Assembly: GCA_963930755.1 (NCBI GenBank)
Contig: OZ005734.1
Coordinates: forward strand, 70,003,228-70,067,227
Length of the DNA stretch: 64,000 nt
Source of the DNA: Eudasyphora cyanicolor
Lineage: Eukaryota; Arthropoda; Insecta; Diptera; Muscidae
Direction of reading: 5' to 3'
The translations under genes and the position numbers were made by a program. Below are positions 59,480-64,000 of the stretch, in pieces. The first letter of the stretch is position 1. Each line of letters opens with the position of its first letter. The notes under the pieces were generated by a model, which was not told the DNA's origin, did no database searches, and saw only the letters and a list, made by a program, of their open reading frames with translations.

Positions 59480-59870
59480 ATAATTAAAGTTATAATAAGC
59501 TTTTAGCTTTTGGTGCAAAATGGTCCATTTGTGTGGGAGGTAGCAAAAGGGGCGTGCCAATAACTCCCAATTTTCACAGGTCTCTAGCTACTATCAAAGC
59601 ACTACACTGTACACAATTTCAAGTTTTTGTGTGCAATGGTATTAAATTTATAAACAGTACAATTTTTGGGAAAAATGGTCCATTTGGAGTGTGAGGTACC
59701 AAAAGGTGCGTGCCAATAACGCCCACTTTTCGCGAGAACAAAATTGCAAGTATTTGTATGGATAATGTAAAAGTTATAAGGCGTTAACTATTTGTGCAGA
59801 AGGGTCCATTTGTGTGGGAGGTACCAAAAGGGGCGTGTCAACTTCGCCTAATAAACTAATACTATGTCTG
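59480..59870 (+). repeat. Group B fragment
   Basis: Three units (AATGGTCCATTTGTGTGGGA, GGTACCAAAAGG.GCGTGCC) without either end, facing the next copy. Confidence 0.65.
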
Positions 59871-59941
59871 GAAATGCGGAAGATTATGACAATAAAAGAA
59901 ATAAATAATAAAGAAAAATATAAAACAAAAAATCCATAAAA

Positions 59942-60060
59942 TCGTATCACTTTAGTGATACGAGGGTATATATCATTTGCTACAGAAAAAAGTGCAACAG
60001 ATCGAAGGAGTGACCTAAGACCCCAAGTATGTTCGGCGGATATTCGTTTTGGGTTCGTCC

Positions 60061-60096
<36 letters not shown>

Positions 60097-60975
60097 TTCT
60101 GTCTGTCTGTCTGTCTGTCTGCTGGCTGGTGCGCACGATAACTCTCGAAAGGAGTAACCGATTGACTTCAAATTTGGTATGCGGTAATATTTCTATCTAT
60201 CTCCGGATGAGTTCGAAGATGGGCCATATTGATCTACTCCTTCTGGTACCTCCCACACAAAGGGTTAACATTTAGTGAAATATTGATTCTTTAATAACTT
60301 CTATATTACTTATTCGAATATTCTGAAATTGTACACATAATATTAGTATATTAGTCGCTATTATCTCGAGAAAAATGGGTGAAGGTGGCATGCCCCTTTT
60401 TGTACCTCCCACACAAATGGACCATTTTGCATCAAAATTTAATTGCTTATAACTTTAATACAAGTGCATAAAAATGCCTGAAATTTTCTGCTGTATAATG
60501 TTTTTGTAGTGTCTATAGTCCGGTAAAAAATGGGCATTATTGTACAGCCAATTTTGGTACCTCCCACACAAATGGACCGTTTCGTACCAAAATTAAACGG
60601 CTTGTAACTTTAATACCAGTGCATACCAATACTTGGAATTTTGTACAGTGTAATGCGGTTATAGTGTCTATAGTCCTGTAAAAAATGGGCGTTATCATTC
60701 CGCCCTTTTTGTACCTCCCACACAAAATGACCAAATCATACCAAAATTACATAGCTCGTAACTTTAATATACCAGTGCACATAACGCTTATAGTTTGGCA
60801 CAATGCAATATATTTAAGAATCTACTGTTTACCGAAAAATAGGTGTATTTGGAAAAACCCCTTCCGGTACCTCCCACACAAACTGACTGATTTTTAGTGT
60901 GATGTTATATATTACATTACTCACAAAGTGTGGGTATACCTTAGTCGGTTTACCCGACTGAAACTTTCTTACTTG
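59942..60975 (-). mobile_element. Group B HINE-like element with long GTCT tract
   Basis: Right end GTATCACTTTAGTGATACGA and GGGTATATATCATTTGC, a (GTCT)n microsatellite of about 65 bp at 60057-60121, then units (GGTACCTCCCACACAAATGG). Left end GTGTGGGTATACCTTAGTCG, hairpin and TTTCTTACTTG. The tetranucleotide tract occupies the place that is short GTCY in other copies. Confidence 0.83.
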
Positions 60976-61389
60976 TTTTAAATATTTTTTTCGTGTTTAA
61001 GATACAATTTTAAACCAGAAAATGTTATCAACAGGCCTTCGAAAAAAATGTTGTAAAGTTGTATTTTGGTCGGTGACAATTTAATGATATCAACCCTCAT
61101 GTTATAGACATATATATGTCTATAATATGAGCTCCTCATATGAGGATCTACACATATATATGTTGGATTTTTGGTATTACATACTGAAACAATTCGTATG
61201 TACATACGAGTACTTATTTTGTAATTTACTACGTCATTTATACTAACGTGTCTTTAACTAATTAACATAAATCCCCAAAAATAACCCCAAAACCCCAATT
61301 TCTCTCACAAAGGAGAGAAATACCCTAATTGTCTATGCCAACTAACCCTTAACAAATAATTAAAATCTCCTTGTCACAATGAAACTTAC

Positions 61390-61597
61390 CCTGCATAGCA
61401 TCCATAATTGTGGGAGTTTCAATTTTTGGAAACTGAAGAGGAGCGGCCGCTGCCAAAGCCTTCATTGATAACTTTTCCGAGAGGCCGTTGTTATTATTGT
61501 TATTGCTGTTGAAAGTTTTCATATTTGTTGTCGCATAATCCTTTATGTGAGTATCGAATTTAAGGTCTGTTTGTATAGTTGCCATATCATTAATCAT
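61390..61597 (-). CDS. FAR coding exon 1 (N-terminus)
   Basis: Encodes residues 1-69 plus one base. The N-terminal extension is polar, with a run of six Asn at about 32-37, and ends in PKIETPTIMDAMQ, the usual lead-in before a FAR Rossmann fold. The donor reads CAG-G/GTAAGT at 61390/61389 and leaves phase 1. With exon 2 (AA TCG CCT) it makes a Glu codon, giving MQ-ESPM across the junction. Two start codons are possible in frame, at 61597 (MINDMAT) and 61585 (MAT); neither has a strong fly Kozak context, and the upstream one is used here. A further upstream non-coding exon cannot be excluded. Confidence 0.85.
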
Positions 61598-62180
61598 ATT
61601 TAATATTTGTGGGATCCAATGTTGTTGCTATTGTTGTTGTCGTCGTCGTCGCGGTCGCGGTCGCCGTTAATAGTGTTATTGTTTCAATCCTCCAATTGTC
61701 CTTTTGGGTGCCAGTCAAAAATTAAATGCCAAACCAGAATTTATATTATTAATTATCTGTAATGAAATATAATAAAGCTATTAATTAGATGGATATTTTG
61801 GAAAGAAATGTAAATAAAAAGTTTGTACATAAGATATGTATGAAAATATGAAAATAAAAATAATGACACAGTTTTGGGACAGCTTTTAAATATTATTTTA
61901 TTTGTTTTTTTTTTGTTGGCCATAATAACATTATCACCCTCATCTGTTTGTTGAAATATTTGTATGGTATTTTTTTATTAATTAATGCATTTTCAGGCAG
62001 ACTCTATATACATATATGTAAAATTATTTACTTCATTCCTTTATGGTCAATTACGAGAAAAAACGGAAATTTAAACTATTTGATTGGTTTGTAACACTTC
62101 AAGTTTAGGACCAATAAAACTAAATAATTAAATAAATATAACTGCATGTTAGTGAAAGAAGAGGATTTATATGTATGTAG
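61598..62180 (-). other. Upstream DNA of FAR (5' UTR or promoter side)
   Basis: No reading frame or known repeat is seen. It has GTT and GTC/GCG trinucleotide runs at 61620-61670 and is AT-rich further up. It should contain the 5' UTR or the first intron of the FAR transcript, but I cannot identify a TATA box, initiator or splice site with confidence. Confidence 0.4.
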
Positions 62181-62352
62181 AAAAGGGCAGCACATTTAAA
62201 GAGTGGCCTACGACCCTTTGCATCTACGACCCTTTGGGTCTAATAGCTCTCGAATTGGCTGATCGATTGACTTAAAATTTTTTATGTGCTAATACTCTAT
62301 TCTATCTCAGATCAACTTCGAAGATGAGCCGTATTAGCCCACTCCATTAAAA
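62180..62352 (-). repeat. Group B fragment upstream of FAR
   Basis: GAGTGGCCTACGACCCTTTG, AATAGCTCTCGAATTGGCTG and GACTTAAAATTTTTTATGTG are decayed B right-half motifs (ACTCTCGAAAGGAGTAACCG, GACTTCAAATTTGGTATGTG). It ends where a group A element begins. Confidence 0.5.
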
Positions 62353-63386
62353 ACCAGTAAGGAAAGGCAGAACGTCGGGCGGGGCCGACTATATAATACC
62401 CTACACCTCCCTAACAATGCGATAAGGGTCATTGCCATAATAATTTGGAATAATGCGTAAATGGGTAGAAACATATTATCTAATTCTGAAACGATAATCG
62501 CTAAATTAAGCAATATTCGTTCCTAAATTGAGAAACATCTTTCTGGAAAATTTTAATGATCGGAAGTAAAATACAACTTCTATAGCGGTTGGATACCAAA
62601 TCAGGAGGAACATATATATGGAGCTTTAATATAAATCTGAACCCATCTTCCCTGAATACTTATTCATGTAAAAAGACCTCCTTCTGTCGAATTTCGTACT
62701 GATCGGATATAAAATACAGTCTCTACAGCGCTTACATGTCAAATCGGGGGTAACATATATATGGGGGCTATATCTAAATCTGAACCGACTTTCTCCGAAT
62801 TCATGTAATAAGAAACCTCTCTTTGCCGAATTTCGCACTGATCGGATATAAAATAACATTTTTGCAGCGCTTACATGTCAAATCGGGGGTAACGTATATA
62901 TGGGGACTATATCTAAATCTGAACCGATTTCTTCCAAATTTAGCAGTGTTCATTAATATAGTAAGAGACCTCTTTCTGCTGAATTTCATACTGATCGGAT
63001 ATAAAATAAAGTTTTTACAGCGCTTACATGTCAAATCGGGGCTAACATATATATGGGGGGTATATCCAAATCTGAACCGATTTTAACCAAATTAAATAGG
63101 GATCGTCATTGGGCCAAAACAACGATATATGTAAAGTTTCGTCAAGATCGGGCCATAATTGCGACCTGTACTTTGATTACAAGAATACATCTACAGACGG
63201 ACAGACAGACAGACGGACAGACAGACAGACGGACAGACAGACGGACATAGCTAAATCGACTCAGAAAGTGATTACAAGTCGATCGGTATAATAAACAATG
63301 GATCTATCTCTTCTCCTTTTGGGTGTTACAAACAAATGCACAAAGTCATAATACCCTGTACCACAGTGTGGTGTAGGGTATAAAAA
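62353..63386 (+). mobile_element. Group A HINE-like element (complete)
   Basis: Left end ACCAGTAAGGAAAGGCAGAA, hairpin GTCGGGCGGGGCCGAC and ATACCCTACACC. About four units at 62590-63075, a 55-bp (GACA/GACG)n tract at 63193-63247, CGATCGGTATAATAAAC and CACAGTGTGGTGTAGGGTAT. Its first 200 bp closely follow the copy at 158. Confidence 0.87.
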
Positions 63387-63639
63387 TGTGGCAGCCTGTA
63401 TGCCAGGATCACTTATACTAAGTACTCCATATGCTTACCGCAGCAATGTTAAGAAAAAAAGTATGTTTTTCTAGACCCTCCCGTTAAACCATTTTGATAG
63501 CGTTAGAAATCTCATGATTTGGCCGATATTAACAACATAACGTAGCACTTCATCTGATACCTCCCAGAAAATGAAAGAGCTGCAGCCTGTATGCCAGGAT
63601 CCACCGCAGAAAAAACCTACGTAAAAAATATGTTTTTCC

Positions 63640-64000
63640 TAGACCCTTCAGTTTAACTAATTTTATAGCTTTAGAAACCTTACTAGTTGGCGGATTTTAA
63701 CATCATAACGCCGAGGGCAATAACAACCCATATTTCTGTTACACTATCTGAAAGTGCGTCTTTTTTGTAGTTTAACTGCAATGGACTTAGAGGAAATATC
63801 AATGAGATAGTGAACTTAATGAGTGGGCGGAACATCATGGTCGCAGCGGTCCAAGAAACCAAGCTCAGCAACTATTGCAGTTTACAACGTTGTGATGGTC
63901 ACAATGTTCTGAGGAAGGATAGCACCAAAAGAGGTGGTTTATTAGCTTTCCTATTGCACCACTCTGTTCAATACACACTTATCTCGCCTGAGCTAGACTC
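63640..64000 (+). pseudogene. LINE AP-endonuclease domain, 5' part (continues beyond window)
   Basis: From about 63760 the plus frame reads NCNGLRGNINEIVNLMSGRN, IMVAAVQETKLSNYCSLQRC and KRGGLLAFLLHHSVQY. These are the N-terminal motifs of a LINE APE-type endonuclease (WNCNGLR, QETKL, GGLAF). The frame is open to the window end, so it could be a younger copy. 63387-63640 before it has a twice-repeated CAGCCTGTATGCCAGGATC motif of unknown origin. Confidence 0.78.

Larger units (their letters stand above)
40983..61389 (-). other. FAR intron 1 (20.4 kb, transposon-filled)
   Basis: Lies between the exon 1 donor (GTAAGT at 61389) and the exon 2 acceptor (TCTAG, ending 40983). Most of its length is repeats: LINE fragments, two foldback MITEs, D, A2 and B elements, listed separately. 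Stretches in which I recognise nothing include 40983-41640, 42450-43540, 45150-45728, 46202-46916, 47923-49130 and 57960-59480. No second gene is evident inside it. Confidence 0.8.
30889..61597 (-). other. Fatty acyl-CoA reductase gene, whole span (seven coding exons)
   Basis: This is the only host gene I can support. It encodes an alcohol-forming fatty acyl-CoA reductase, which reduces long-chain acyl-CoA to fatty alcohol with NADPH for cuticular, tracheal or wax lipids, normally on ER or peroxisome-associated membrane. The seven exons sum to 1593 nt, which is 530 residues plus stop and close to the usual 500-530 for insect FARs. Visible parts are an N-terminal extension (1-69), a Rossmann motif TGGTGFFGK (85-93), an active-site YxxxK at Y272/K276, and the FAR_C sterile domain from about 365. 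From memory of the family it resembles Drosophila waterproof (CG1443), but I cannot align it, so no symbol is given. The N-terminus and the C-terminal end are the least certain parts. Confidence 0.9.

Noticed and set aside
63182..63250. TDRQTDRQTDRRT-type peptides as a coding repeat
   Set aside because: They are translations of the GACA/GACG microsatellite in any A or B copy.

Overview
This window is nuclear DNA from a brachyceran fly, probably a calyptrate (muscid or blowfly relative). The basis is the AT-rich composition, spliced genes with short exons and long introns, mariner-type transposons, non-LTR retrotransposons with AP-endonuclease, reverse transcriptase and RNase H fragments, and very dense DINE-1-like non-autonomous repeats. 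The species cannot be named from the sequence.

Only one host gene is supported: a fatty acyl-CoA reductase (FAR) on the minus strand. It reads from a start codon at 61597 down to about 30889 in seven coding exons: 61597-61390, 40982-40911, 40736-40624, 37925-37421, 37352-37160, 37035-36796 and 31150-30889. All junctions have GT/AG borders and compatible phases and give 530 residues. Intron 1 is 20.4 kb and full of transposons. Intron 3 holds a 2.5-kb minisatellite of about 31-bp period. Intron 6 (5.6 kb) holds decayed relatives of that minisatellite, foldback elements and LINE debris. Just 3' of the last recognised exon lies a second, very homogeneous 31-bp minisatellite of 3.2 kb, and the end of the reading frame is ambiguous there.

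Almost everything else is mobile or repetitive. The dominant class, here called groups A, A2, B and C, has one layout. It runs: an end starting AGTAAG with a GTCGG..CCGAC hairpin, a subterminal ATACCCT motif, tandem units of about 150 bp, a GTCY-type microsatellite, and an end hairpin AGGGTATAAAA. This matches the known plan of Helentron-associated elements (HINE/DINE-1). Other families are: D, TA-flanked MITEs of about 0.7 kb beginning CACG; a mariner DD34D relic (5864-7084); a DD41D rosa-like relic (16385-17322); a third transposase fragment (8195-8440); a small LTR retrotransposon relic (21534-23299); a hAT-like foldback with 8-bp target duplication (45737-46193); and at least eight LINE fragments, one inserted in another with a 14-bp target duplication.

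Layout: 1-5860, A, C and B copies and the unclassified repeat F; 5864-8440, mariner and transposase debris; 8519-11772, D cluster and a nested A copy; 12690-18493, A and B copies with the rosa-like element; 18632-19929, a foldback; 19936-27505, B/E, LTR relic and nested D/B; 27506-30669, minisatellite 1; 30889-41000, FAR 3' part with minisatellite 2; 41000-61390, FAR intron 1 with LINEs, foldbacks, D, A2 and B copies; 61390-64000, FAR first coding exon, its upstream DNA, an A copy and a LINE 5' region. I found no rRNA, tRNA or CRISPR array, and no promoter I can defend.
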